From assembly GCA_943370355.1 (NCBI GenBank), contig CALRQP020000004.1:1-64000 (forward strand): a stretch of DNA of 64,000 nucleotides, read 5' to 3'. Positions 43,214 through 51,737 of this stretch are shown one piece after another. A program made the translations under genes and the position numbers. Origin of the DNA: JADCGM01 sp943370355. Its GTDB lineage: Bacteria; Pseudomonadota; Alphaproteobacteria; Sphingomonadales; Sphingomonadaceae. Each line of letters starts with the position of its first letter. Position 1 is the first letter of the stretch. The notes below the pieces were generated by a model. It was not told the origin of the DNA and searched no databases. It worked only from the letters and a program-made list of their open reading frames with translations.

Positions 43214-43894
43214 ATGCTGTCCATGCGCAATCTGTCGAAAGTCTACCGCACCGAAGATGTCGAGACGACGGCGCTCGACCGGATCGATCTCGACATCGCC
43301 GCCGGCGAATTCGTCGCGATCATGGGACCGTCGGGCTGCGGAAAGTCGACGCTGCTGAATATCATCGGCATGCTCGACAGCCCGTCTTCGGGCGAATATC
43401 TGTTCAAGGACCGGGATGTCGCCAAGCTCGGCGAAGGCGACCTCGGCAATGTCCGCAAGGCCAATATTGGCTTCATCTTCCAGAGCTTCAACCTGATCGA
43501 CGAACTCTCGGTGCGCGAGAATATCGAGCTGGCGCTGCTCTATCACGACATGCCTGCCGCCGAGCGCCGCGACCGCGTTGCTACGGTCATGGACAAGGTC
43601 GGCATCGCCCACCGCGCCAATCACCGGCCGAGCCAGCTATCGGGCGGCCAGCAGCAGCGCGTCGCCGTTGCCCGCGCCGTTGTCGGTGCCCCCGCGATGA
43701 TTCTCGCCGACGAGCCAACCGGCAATCTCGACACCGCGCACGGCGATGAAGTCATGCAGATGCTGCGTCGGCTCAACAGCGAAGGCTCGACCATCGTCAT
43801 GGTCACCCATTCGCCCGCCCACGCCGACTATGCCGGTCGCGTCGTCAACATGCTCGACGGCCGCGTGCTCATCGAACGCCGCCGCGCGGCCTGA
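43214..43894 (+). CDS. MacB/LolD-type ABC transporter ATP-binding protein
   Basis: A 226-residue ATPase. Walker A GPSGCGKST, Q-loop FIFQSFNLI, signature LSGGQQQRVAVARA, Walker B MILADEPTGNLD and the switch His in MVTHSPAHA are all intact. The sequence is of the LolD/MacB/FtsE branch, which drives mechanotransmission exporters rather than import. A GGGAGGAACC ribosome site precedes it. The membrane permease follows 26 bases later. Confidence 0.94.
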   Translation: MLSMRNLSKVYRTEDVETTALDRIDLDIAAGEFVAIMGPSGCGKSTLLNIIGMLDSPSSGEYLFKDRDVAKLGEGDLGNVRKANIGFIFQSFNLIDELSVRENIELALLYHDMPAAERRDRVATVMDKVGIAHRANHRPSQLSGGQQQRVAVARAVVGAPAMILADEPTGNLDTAHGDEVMQMLRRLNSEGSTIVMVTHSPAHADYAGRVVNMLDGRVLIERRRAA

Positions 43895-43920
43895 CGCCAG
43901 ACACAGGGGAGGATCTCGCC

Positions 43921-46422
43921 ATGTGGCGCAATTATGTAACCGTCGGTGTCCGGGCGCTGGCCAAGAACCGGACCTATAGTTTCATCACCATCTTCGGCCT
44001 CGCGATCGGCATGGCCGCCTGCCTGATGATCCTGCTCTTCGTTCGCTATGAGTTCAGCTACGACAAATGGATCCCGGGCGTGAAGGACAGCTACCAGTTC
44101 GAAAGCTGGTACAAGGCTGACGGACAAGGCGGCGAAGACGCCCAGCTGCAGATGACCTCCTATGTGGCGGGTCAGCGGCTCAAGAAGGATTTCAGCCAGG
44201 TCGAGAACGCCGTTTACGCGCTGTCGAGCACACCGGTATTCTTCAAGGACGGACAGGCAAGCCCGACCAGGGATTTCCTGATCGTCGACGGCGATTTCCT
44301 CGATGTCGTGAAGCTGCCGCTGCTCCGCGGTGACCCCAAGACGCTCGCGCAGATCAACACCGCCGTGCTGACGCGGGAAGAGGCGATCAAGCGCTATGGG
44401 ACCGACGATGTCGTCGGCAAGACGCTCACGATCATCACCAAGGGCGTGAAGCGCGACTTCCGCATCGGCGCAGTCATGCGCGACCTGCCGAAGAACACGC
44501 ATCTGAAGATTTCGACGATCGTCCGGGTGGACTTCCCCTCCTATCTCGCGAAGGAACCGCAGTTCATGACCTGCTGGGGCTGCCAGTCCGGCTGGGTCTA
44601 TGCGCGGTTGAAGCCGGGGACTGATCCGAAGACGATTGAGGCAGGTCTGCCCGCTTGGGAGAAGCGTAACATTCCCGACGAAGATGCCGGGGAAGCGCAT
44701 TACAATGCAGGCGACAATCAGGACTGGCATCTCGTCAACCTCGCCGACGTCCACCTCGGCAAGGCGCAGGACGCACCGATGTCGCCGGGCAACGACAAGG
44801 GCACGATCGTGACCTTCGCGGTCATCGCCCTGCTCATCCTCGGAATGGCGGTGGTGAATTTCACCAACCTCACAACGGCGCGGGCGAGCATGCGGGCGCG
44901 CGAAGTCGCGCTACGCAAGACATTGGGCGCGAACCGGAAGCAGCTGATCACGCAGTTTCTTGGGGAATCGCTGCTCGTCGCAAGCATCGCGATGCTGCTC
45001 GCGCTTGCGATGGTCGAGCTGCTGCTGCCGGGTCTCGCCAATTTCCTCAATGCCGACCTGACAATGGCTTATGTCGGGCGGGGCGGCGTGCTGCTGCCCG
45101 TTATCGGCCTGACGCTGCTGGTGGGTGTGCTGGGCGGCCTTTACCCCGCTTTCTACCTGTCACGCTTCCAGCCTGCGTCGGTACTCAAGGCGAACAAGTC
45201 GTCGGCGGAGACGCCCGGATCGGGCCGGCTGCGCACCGCACTTGTCGTGTCGCAGTTCGCGGTGTCGATCGGGCTGATCATCTGCACCGGAGTCATCTAC
45301 GGGCAAACCGTCTACGCCCGCACATCCGACCCGGGCTACAAGCGCGATCATATCATCCAGGTCGACAATCTGTCGCGCTACCAGCTGCTCGAAAAGGGCG
45401 ACGCGATCGCCGCCCAAGTGCGGCGGGTCGATGGGGTCGTCGGCGTGGGCCGTACCGATATCGGCATCGCGACCGACAACAACAGCAATACCGGTGTGTT
45501 GGTCCCAGGCAATCCGAAGCCGGTCAACATCGGCCAATACGCGGTAGATCGCGGCTTCTTCGACGCGATGGGGATCGAGCTCATTTCAGGCCGACTGTTC
45601 GACGAGAAGCGCCCGATGGACGACATGACCCTGCCCTTCCCCGCCGACGTGGAGAAGGAAAAGGCCTTGGTCGCACGCGGTGCCAATGTCGTCATCAACG
45701 CCCTCGCGGCGGAACGCATGGGCTTCAAGTCGCCGGCCGACGCCGTCGGCAGACAAATCCGCGTCGGCTTCGTCGATAATGAGCTCGGTCTCGTCCCGAC
45801 GACGATCATCGGGGTCGTGAAAAACTCCCGCTTCCGCTCGCTGCATCAGTCGATGGACCCGATCATGTTCCAGGGCACCCACGCGGGGCACAGCACGATG
45901 GTCGTCCGCTACCGCGGCGATCCGTCGGCGGTGAACGCGGGAATCGAGCGGGTCTGGAAGGGCATCACCACCGAAATCCCTTATGAATCCAAGTTCAGCG
46001 AGGACATTGTCCAAGACCTGTACAAGGCCGACGACGCGCGGGCGAAAATCTTCGCCGGCTTCGCAGGCCTGTCGATCATCGTCGGCTGCCTCGGCTTGTT
46101 CGGTCTGGCCGCCTTCACCGCCGAGCGGCGCACCAAGGAGATCGGCATCCGCAAGGTGCTTGGCGCGCGGACGCAGGACATCGTGCGGCTGCTGGTCTGG
46201 CAGTTTTCGAAGCCCGTGGTCATCGCCAATGTCATCGCCTGGCCCGTCGCCTGGTGGCTGATGCGCGGCTGGCTCAACGGCTTCTCGGACCGTATCAGTC
46301 TCGGGCCAATATGGTTCGTCGGTGCCGGCCTGCTCGCCATGATCATCGCGACGGCAACGATCATCGGCCACGCCGTCCGGATCGCCCGCGCCAACCCGAT
46401 CCATGCGCTGAGGTATGAATAA
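43921..46422 (+). CDS. FtsX/MacB-like ABC exporter permease, double-length
   Basis: An 833-residue permease built of two MacB-type halves. Each half has a periplasmic MacB-PCD region and FtsX transmembrane segments. Helices lie near residues 20-42, 300-320, 345-375, 390-420, 440-465, 710-735, 760-780 and 795-820. Cytoplasmic coupling motifs AREVALRKTLGANRKQL and TKEIGIRKVLGARTQDI follow the FtsX repeats. Substrates of this branch include peptides, antibiotics and signalling molecules; the substrate here is unknown. It ends the sigma-54-controlled operon, and a terminator lies at 46451-46493. Confidence 0.92.
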   Translation: MWRNYVTVGVRALAKNRTYSFITIFGLAIGMAACLMILLFVRYEFSYDKWIPGVKDSYQFESWYKADGQGGEDAQLQMTSYVAGQRLKKDFSQVENAVYALSSTPVFFKDGQASPTRDFLIVDGDFLDVVKLPLLRGDPKTLAQINTAVLTREEAIKRYGTDDVVGKTLTIITKGVKRDFRIGAVMRDLPKNTHLKISTIVRVDFPSYLAKEPQFMTCWGCQSGWVYARLKPGTDPKTIEAGLPAWEKRNIPDEDAGEAHYNAGDNQDWHLVNLADVHLGKAQDAPMSPGNDKGTIVTFAVIALLILGMAVVNFTNLTTARASMRAREVALRKTLGANRKQLITQFLGESLLVASIAMLLALAMVELLLPGLANFLNADLTMAYVGRGGVLLPVIGLTLLVGVLGGLYPAFYLSRFQPASVLKANKSSAETPGSGRLRTALVVSQFAVSIGLIICTGVIYGQTVYARTSDPGYKRDHIIQVDNLSRYQLLEKGDAIAAQVRRVDGVVGVGRTDIGIATDNNSNTGVLVPGNPKPVNIGQYAVDRGFFDAMGIELISGRLFDEKRPMDDMTLPFPADVEKEKALVARGANVVINALAAERMGFKSPADAVGRQIRVGFVDNELGLVPTTIIGVVKNSRFRSLHQSMDPIMFQGTHAGHSTMVVRYRGDPSAVNAGIERVWKGITTEIPYESKFSEDIVQDLYKADDARAKIFAGFAGLSIIVGCLGLFGLAAFTAERRTKEIGIRKVLGARTQDIVRLLVWQFSKPVVIANVIAWPVAWWLMRGWLNGFSDRISLGPIWFVGAGLLAMIIATATIIGHAVRIARANPIHALRYE

Positions 46423-46450
46423 GGAGCGATCCGGACTGCATCGTTCGTCC

Positions 46451-46493
46451 GCGGCTCAGTCGGCCAGATTCGGTCGGCTGAGCCGCCGGTTTT
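46451..46493 (+). terminator. Rho-independent terminator of the exporter operon
   Basis: A perfect 9-bp outer stem GCGGCTCAG/CTGAGCCGC, extended by an imperfect inner CGGCC/GGTCG pairing, is followed by CGGTTTT. It starts about 29 bases after the permease stop. Confidence 0.8.
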
Positions 46494-46610
46494 CGCCGTC
46501 GTATGCCACATTGCTGAAATATCGCGGCAACCTGTCCGTCATCCAATTCACTGCACGCTGTCACAAATCTCTTCTACCGCAGGACCCAGGTGCGGTCGGA
46601 GGGGTCTGTC

Positions 46611-47435
46611 ATGCTGCAACAGCGGATTGTTACCGAAACGGCGCTGATCGGCGCGTCGCTCGGCCGGGCCGGTCCGCTCGAAGTGCGGCTTGCCGCCAGC
46701 GCCGATGACGTGACCGAGGCGCAGGCGCTGCGCTACGCGATCTTCTTCGACGAAATGGGGGCCGAGCCATCACCCGAGGGACGGGCTGCGGGTCTCGACA
46801 TCGACCGCTATGACGCAGCCTGCGACCATCTGCTCGTCATCGATCATGACGCCGGTGGCCGCATCGTCGGCACCTACCGTCTGCTCCGGCAAGAAATTGC
46901 TGAAGCGCATGGCGGTTTTTACTCGGCCGGCGAGTTCGATCTGACGCCGCTCGTCGCAAGCGCCCGCAACAACGGCCAGCTGCTTGAACTCGGCCGGTCC
47001 TGCGTGGCACCACCCTATCGCACGACGACGACGATCAGCCTGCTGTGGCGCGGTATCGCCGCTTACCTGCAGGCGCACCGGATCAGCTATATGTTCGGCT
47101 GCGCCTCGCTGCACGGAGCCGACCCGGAAGCGCATGCCCCGGCGCTGTCGCTGCTGTACCGCCAGCATCTGGCGCCTGCCGAGCTGCGCGCGCAAGCGTT
47201 GCCGCAGCATTATGTCGACATGAATCGGCTGCCCGAGGGCAGCTATGACCAGCTCGCGGCGCTGCGTTCGCTGCCCCCGCTGCTGAAAGGCTATCTCCGG
47301 GTCGGGGCGAAGGTCGGCGACGGTGCGTTCGCCGATCGCCGGTTCAACACCGTCGACGTGTTCGTCGTCATGCCCGTCGCAGCGATCACCCGCCGCTATC
47401 TCGACCATTATTTGCCCGAGACGCGCGCCGCCTAG
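46611..47435 (+). CDS. OlsB-like N-acyltransferase (ornithine lipid type, GNAT fold)
   Basis: A 274-residue acyltransferase of the family that adds 3-hydroxyacyl groups from ACP to ornithine, the first step of ornithine-lipid synthesis. Family landmarks are VRLAASADDVTEAQALRYAIFFDEMGA (split here: ALRYAIFFDEMG), CDHLLVIDHD, IVGTYRLLRQ, LLELGRSCVAPPYR and LLKGYLRVGAKVGDGAF. Start ATG 46611 has GGAGGGG upstream. No OlsA partner is nearby. It stands alone between the exporter operon and a DUF3597 gene. Assignment to OlsB itself, rather than a related acyltransferase, is likely but not certain. Confidence 0.8.
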   Translation: MLQQRIVTETALIGASLGRAGPLEVRLAASADDVTEAQALRYAIFFDEMGAEPSPEGRAAGLDIDRYDAACDHLLVIDHDAGGRIVGTYRLLRQEIAEAHGGFYSAGEFDLTPLVASARNNGQLLELGRSCVAPPYRTTTTISLLWRGIAAYLQAHRISYMFGCASLHGADPEAHAPALSLLYRQHLAPAELRAQALPQHYVDMNRLPEGSYDQLAALRSLPPLLKGYLRVGAKVGDGAFADRRFNTVDVFVVMPVAAITRRYLDHYLPETRAA

Positions 47436-47489
47436 GAGCCTTTCCGCTTGGCGCGGCGTTGAACCGCGACCAAGTGAGGAGAGTAGCGC

Positions 47490-47882
47490 GTGAGCATTTT
47501 CGGAAATATTCTCAATAAGATCCTCGGCCACCACGGTGACGTCGCCTCGGTGGCCGCGCAGGTCCGTCCTGCAACCCCGCCAACCGGAGCGCCGTCCGCA
47601 CCCCAGCCCGCCCCCGCAGCGGCGAACGTCGATGTCGATGCCATCCTGACCAAGCTCGCCGCCGACAAGGGCCAGCCGTCGAACTGGCGTGAGTCGATCG
47701 TCGACCTGCTCAAGCTGCTCGACCTCGATTCGAGCCTCGAGTCGCGCAAGGCGCTGGCCGCAGAACTGCACTACAGCGGCGATACCAATGACAGTGCCTC
47801 GATGAACGTCTGGCTCATCCAGCAGGTCATGGCAAAGCTGCGCGCCAATGGCGGCCAATTGCCGGCTGACCTGCGCAACTAG
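47490..47882 (+). CDS. DUF3597-family protein
   Basis: A 130-residue soluble protein. The start MSIFGNILNKILGH, a Pro/Ala-rich linker (about residues 27-48) and the C-terminal domain VDVDAILTKLAA...LDSSLESRKALAAELHYSG...MNVWLIQQVMAKL are characteristic of the DUF3597 family, which resembles LysM/BON-associated proteins in distribution but has no known function. Start is GTG 47490 with GAGGAGAG upstream. Its TAG stop shares the palindrome CTAG with the opposing oxidoreductase gene. Confidence 0.88.
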   Translation: MSIFGNILNKILGHHGDVASVAAQVRPATPPTGAPSAPQPAPAAANVDVDAILTKLAADKGQPSNWRESIVDLLKLLDLDSSLESRKALAAELHYSGDTNDSASMNVWLIQQVMAKLRANGGQLPADLRN

Positions 47883-48850
47883 CCGATCGTCGCGACCGCC
47901 TTGCCGATCAGACTGCCGTCCGCCATCGCGGCGAACAGGCGGTCTGCTTCGGCAAGCGGGGCGCGCAGGCCGATATGCGGGCGCAATCCGGCATCGGCCA
48001 GCGCGTCGATCGCCGCGCGCGCGGCCTGACCGGCTTCGGGATCCTGCCGGCCCTGTTCGCCAGCGCGGACGCCCATCAATTCAACGCCCTTGATGAGCAG
48101 ATGATTGGGTTGGACCGCCGGCGGGATGCCCGCGACGAAGCCGACGACGAGGTACCGCCCGCCCCATGCCAGTGTGCGCAGCGCCGGTGCGAGATAGGGC
48201 CCGCCGAGGGGGTCGTAGACGACGTCGATGCGGCCTTTGAGGCTGCTGAGATCGGGCGACGTTCGGTCGATACGCAAAAGTTCAGCTGCGCCAGCCGCCG
48301 ACGCAGCTGCAAGTTTTGCATCACGCGACGCAACCGCGGTGACATGCGCGCCAAGCGCCCTGCCGACAGCGACCGCCGCAAGCCCCATGCCGCCACCGGC
48401 ACCAAGCACGAGCAGACGATCACCTGCCTTTAGCCGGCCGCGCTGGGCGAGCGCGACATAGGCGGTGAGCGATCCGACCGTATGCGCGGCCGCCTCATCG
48501 TCATGCAGCCCGTGCGGGACGGGCCGGACCTGCGATGCGTCGACAGTCACATGTTCCGCGAGCAGGCCTGAGCGCGCGCCCACGATCACCCGTTCCCCGA
48601 TCAGTTCACCCGCCAAGCCTTCGCCGACCTCATCGATGATGCCGCAGCCTTCGGTGCCGGGAATGAACGGCACCTCGGGTTTGAACTGGTAACCGCCAGA
48701 AAGCATGAGCAAATCGGGATAGTTGAGCGCCGCCGCCGTCATCGCGACGCGCACCTGCCCCGGTCCGGGCTCGCCGGGTTCGGGCCAGTCCTGCTCGAAG
48801 CGCAGCCCCGAGCGGTCGGTGGTCAGTTCATGGCAAACCCAGGCGCGCAA
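47879..48850 (-). CDS. NADPH:quinone oxidoreductase-like MDR-family enzyme
   Basis: A 323-residue zinc-independent medium-chain dehydrogenase/reductase. The N-terminal catalytic part includes VRVAMTAAALNYPDLLMLSGGYQ and PFIPGTEGCGIIDEVGEG. The Rossmann part has LLVLGAGGGMGLAAVAVGRALGA (A-G-x-G-G-x-G). Zinc ligands of alcohol dehydrogenases are absent. It is divergent from the acyl-CoA synthetase gene, 85 bases apart, a pairing often seen in fatty-acid or xenobiotic catabolism. The substrate is unknown. Confidence 0.88.
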   Translation of the reverse strand: MRAWVCHELTTDRSGLRFEQDWPEPGEPGPGQVRVAMTAAALNYPDLLMLSGGYQFKPEVPFIPGTEGCGIIDEVGEGLAGELIGERVIVGARSGLLAEHVTVDASQVRPVPHGLHDDEAAAHTVGSLTAYVALAQRGRLKAGDRLLVLGAGGGMGLAAVAVGRALGAHVTAVASRDAKLAAASAAGAAELLRIDRTSPDLSSLKGRIDVVYDPLGGPYLAPALRTLAWGGRYLVVGFVAGIPPAVQPNHLLIKGVELMGVRAGEQGRQDPEAGQAARAAIDALADAGLRPHIGLRAPLAEADRLFAAMADGSLIGKAVATIG

Positions 48851-48935
48851 CGGGCGGCCCTCCCCTCTTTTGCAGTGGCGGTGCGAGCGCTAGGCTCCCA
48901 TGCAAAGCAGAACGATACAATGGGGAGATGGTGCG

Positions 48936-50531
48936 ATGGGCGAGATCTGGAGCCTCGGACGCGTGTTCAGCCGCGTCGCCGAGGCAGTGCCGCCCGATTC
49001 GCTTGCTCTGATTCACGGTGAACGCACGATCAGCTGGGGCGAGTTCGAGCGGCGGACCAATGCGCTGTCGCGGGCGATGGCCGATGCGGGTGCGGGGCCC
49101 GGCGACAAGCTAGCGCACCTCATGCGCAATTCGCCCGCCTATCTCGAGACAAGCGTCGCCGGCTACAAGGCCCGGCTCACGCATGTGAACGTCAACTATC
49201 GCTACACCGGCGAGGAGCTGTTCTACATTTTGGAGAACGGCGACAGCGCCGTCGTCGTGTTCGATGCCGAGTTCGCGCAGGTCCTAGGAACGATCCGCAA
49301 TCGGTTACCTCTCGTGAGACTATGGGTGCAGGTCGGCGGTGAAACAGCTGACTTTGCAGTCGATTTCGAAACGACGGTGGCTGCCGATGCCGCGTCGCTC
49401 GGGCTGGAACACCAGTCCACCGACCAGATGTTCATCTACACCGGCGGCACCACCGGCATGCCGAAGGGCGTTGTCTGGGATCAGGGCGACATGTGGGAGA
49501 TTCTCGTCAAGGGCGGGACGCTCTGGAACGGCGCACCGCCCGAGACTCTCGACGGCTGGCTCGACATGGTGCGTGCGAACGTCACGCCGCAGCGCGTACT
49601 GGTCGGCCCGCCGCTCATGCACGGCACCGGCTATCTGACGAGCCTGATGGCGCTGGCGCGCGGCGGATCGGTGATCACGCTGACCGACAAGAGTTTTCAC
49701 CCGCTGGAAGCCATCGAGGCCGCCGCCAAGTGGAAGCCGGACACCGGAGTCATCGTCGGCGACGCCTTCGCCAGGCCCCTGTTGCGCGCCATTGAGGAAG
49801 GCGGACATGCCGACGCGATCTCGACGCTGCGCGTGATCATTTCGTCGGGCACGATGTGGAGCGCCGAGGTCAAGGCGGGACTGCTGAAGCAGAACCCGCT
49901 GATGATCCTCATCGATGCGCTGTCGTCGAGCGAGTCGCTCGGCATGGGCACCGCCTTCACAACGGCTGAAAACGCCGATCAGCCGACGCGCTTCGCCGCA
50001 TCGGACACCGATACGCTGGTGCTCGACGAGGACATGCGGCCCGTCGTGCCGGGTTCAGGCGTGTCGGGCCGCGTCGCGCGCGGCGGGCTGCTACCTCGCG
50101 GCTATTACAAGGACTTGGAGAAGACAGCTAAGACCTTTGTCGAGATCGATGGCAAGCGCTATTGCATGGCCGGCGACCATGCCGTGATCGAGGCCGACGG
50201 GACGATGACGCTGCTCGGTCGCGGCTCACAGTGTATCAACTCGGGCGGCGAAAAGATCTTTCCCGAGGAGGTCGAAGAGGCCCTGAAGACCCACCCGGCC
50301 GTCGAGGATGCACTGGTGTTCGGCATCGCCGACGAGAAATGGGGTCAGGCGGTCACTGCGGTTGTTGAAGGGAGCGGTGCGAGTTCTGCGGAGTTGATCG
50401 CGCATGTCCGCCAGCACCTCGCCGCTTACAAGTCGCCCAAGCAGGTGCATTTCGTCGCCAAGGTGCCGCGCGGCCCGAACGGTAAGGCGGATTATGCGGC
50501 GGCACGGGCGATCGCGGCGGCGGTCGGCTAA
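48936..50531 (+). CDS. Acyl-CoA synthetase (AMP-forming)
   Basis: A 531-residue ANL-superfamily ligase activating a carboxylate with ATP and CoA. The P-loop is MFIYTGGTTGMPKGVVW; the A5-type region is ALSSSESLGMG, A7 is RYCMAGDHAVI, A8 is GRGSQCINSGGEKIFPEEVEE and A10 is PRGPNGKADY, with the catalytic Lys. Start ATG 48936 has GGGGAG nine bases upstream. It belongs to the branch annotated in sphingomonads and mycobacteria for fatty-acid or steroid side-chain activation; the exact acid is unknown. It is followed by a riboswitch belonging to the next gene. Confidence 0.9.
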   Translation: MGEIWSLGRVFSRVAEAVPPDSLALIHGERTISWGEFERRTNALSRAMADAGAGPGDKLAHLMRNSPAYLETSVAGYKARLTHVNVNYRYTGEELFYILENGDSAVVVFDAEFAQVLGTIRNRLPLVRLWVQVGGETADFAVDFETTVAADAASLGLEHQSTDQMFIYTGGTTGMPKGVVWDQGDMWEILVKGGTLWNGAPPETLDGWLDMVRANVTPQRVLVGPPLMHGTGYLTSLMALARGGSVITLTDKSFHPLEAIEAAAKWKPDTGVIVGDAFARPLLRAIEEGGHADAISTLRVIISSGTMWSAEVKAGLLKQNPLMILIDALSSSESLGMGTAFTTAENADQPTRFAASDTDTLVLDEDMRPVVPGSGVSGRVARGGLLPRGYYKDLEKTAKTFVEIDGKRYCMAGDHAVIEADGTMTLLGRGSQCINSGGEKIFPEEVEEALKTHPAVEDALVFGIADEKWGQAVTAVVEGSGASSAELIAHVRQHLAAYKSPKQVHFVAKVPRGPNGKADYAAARAIAAAVG

Positions 50532-50563
50532 GTCTTGCACGGCGGGCCCCACCCGCCTATCAG

Positions 50564-50684
50564 CCCCCGACCCTTTGGGGAGTAGCCGCCTTCACCTTCA
50601 GAAGGGCGCGGTCCAACATACTCGGTGTCCGCACCGTGGACCGCGCAGCTCTTACGAGCCTGGCAAGACCTTTGGCGTCGGTGG
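50564..50684 (+). ncRNA. yybP-ykoY manganese riboswitch
   Basis: The transcript has the class hallmarks in order: CTTTGGGGAGTAGCC (50573-50587), a small hairpin, the L3 element GTCCAACATACTCGG (50611-50625), an eight-base P3 stem CGCGGTCC/GGACCGCG (50607-50614 with 50638-50645), and AAGACC (50665-50670) before the closing P1 strand. P1 can form between CCGAC near 50567-50571 and GTCGG near 50677-50681. This class binds Mn2+ through the conserved L1 and L3 loops. The next gene is a cation exchanger, a classical partner. Confidence 0.88.
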
Positions 50685-50750
50685 ACCGCACAGGCTGGGC
50701 GGGACCGCCGGTGTCATGGCTTGCCCGCTGCCCGGCCCCTAAGGAATGTC

Positions 50751-51737
50751 ATGCTGCTGAGTTTTGCGCTGCTGATCGGGTCCGCCGTCCTGATCTATCT
50801 TGCCTGCGAGGCGTTCGTGAACGGCATCGAATGGGTCGGCCACCGCCTCGGCGTCGGGCAGACGGCGACGGGCACGATCCTCGCGGCGTTCGGCACCGCC
50901 CTTCCCGAAAGCACGGTCACTTTCATCGCGGCGGTATTCGGCAAGACCGACGCGCAGCGCGAACTCGGCGTCGGTGCGGCGCTGGGCGGGCCGCTGGCGC
51001 TGTCGACGATTGCTTACGGTGTCGTCGGCATGGCGCTGCTCGCCGTTGGGAGCCGGCAAACCGCGACGCACGGCAGTTTCGGCAGCCGGCTCAGCCGCGA
51101 CCAGCTGTGGTTCCTGCTGATCTTTGCAGCGAAGGTCGCGCTCGGCGTTGTCGCCTTCGCGTGGAAGCCCTGGCTCGGCTGGCTCTTCCTCGCCGCCTAT
51201 GCCGCCTATGTCTGGGTCGAATTGCGCGGCGAGGCAGGCCCCGAGGAAGGTGAGCGCGAGCCGCTGAAGCTGCGGCCGCGGGATAGCGAACCCGCGCTTG
51301 GCTGGGCGTTGACCCAGACGCTCACCGCGCTCGGCGTGATCTTCGCAGCGTCGCACACCTTCGTCGGCCAGCTTGACGCGATCGGCCCTTGGCTCGGCCT
51401 GTCGCCGCAGCTGACCGCGCTGTTGCTCAGCCCGATCGCCACCGAATTGCCCGAAACGATGAATGCGCTGATCTGGGTGCGGCAGGGCAAGGAGCGGCTG
51501 GCACTCGCCAATATCAGCGGCGCGATGATGATCCAGGCGACGATCCCGACCGCGCTTGGCCTGTTCTTCACGCCTTGGCTGCTGGGACGCGAGCTACAGA
51601 TTGCAGCCGGCGTGACGATGCTGGCGGTCGCGCTGCTCTACCTGATGTTCCGCTCGGGCCGGGTCAGTGCAGTCCTGCTGTCGTCCGTCGCGGGGCTTTA
51701 CCTCTTGTTCGGCGGACTGGTGCTCGCGACGGGCTAG
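50751..51737 (+). CDS. CaCA-family cation exchanger, probable Mn2+ exporter
   Basis: A 328-residue membrane antiporter with about ten helices in two inverted halves. The alpha repeats that form the ion site are LAAFGTALPESTVTFIAAV (about residues 44-62) and LLSPIATELPETMNALIWV (about 225-243). An acidic, charged cytoplasmic loop (EEGEREPLKLRPRDSEP) separates the halves. Start ATG 50751 has TAAGGA upstream. The manganese riboswitch directly ahead argues that the exported ion is Mn2+ rather than Ca2+; this is inference. Its stop shares CTAG with the opposing ligase. Confidence 0.9.
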   Translation: MLLSFALLIGSAVLIYLACEAFVNGIEWVGHRLGVGQTATGTILAAFGTALPESTVTFIAAVFGKTDAQRELGVGAALGGPLALSTIAYGVVGMALLAVGSRQTATHGSFGSRLSRDQLWFLLIFAAKVALGVVAFAWKPWLGWLFLAAYAAYVWVELRGEAGPEEGEREPLKLRPRDSEPALGWALTQTLTALGVIFAASHTFVGQLDAIGPWLGLSPQLTALLLSPIATELPETMNALIWVRQGKERLALANISGAMMIQATIPTALGLFFTPWLLGRELQIAAGVTMLAVALLYLMFRSGRVSAVLLSSVAGLYLLFGGLVLATG

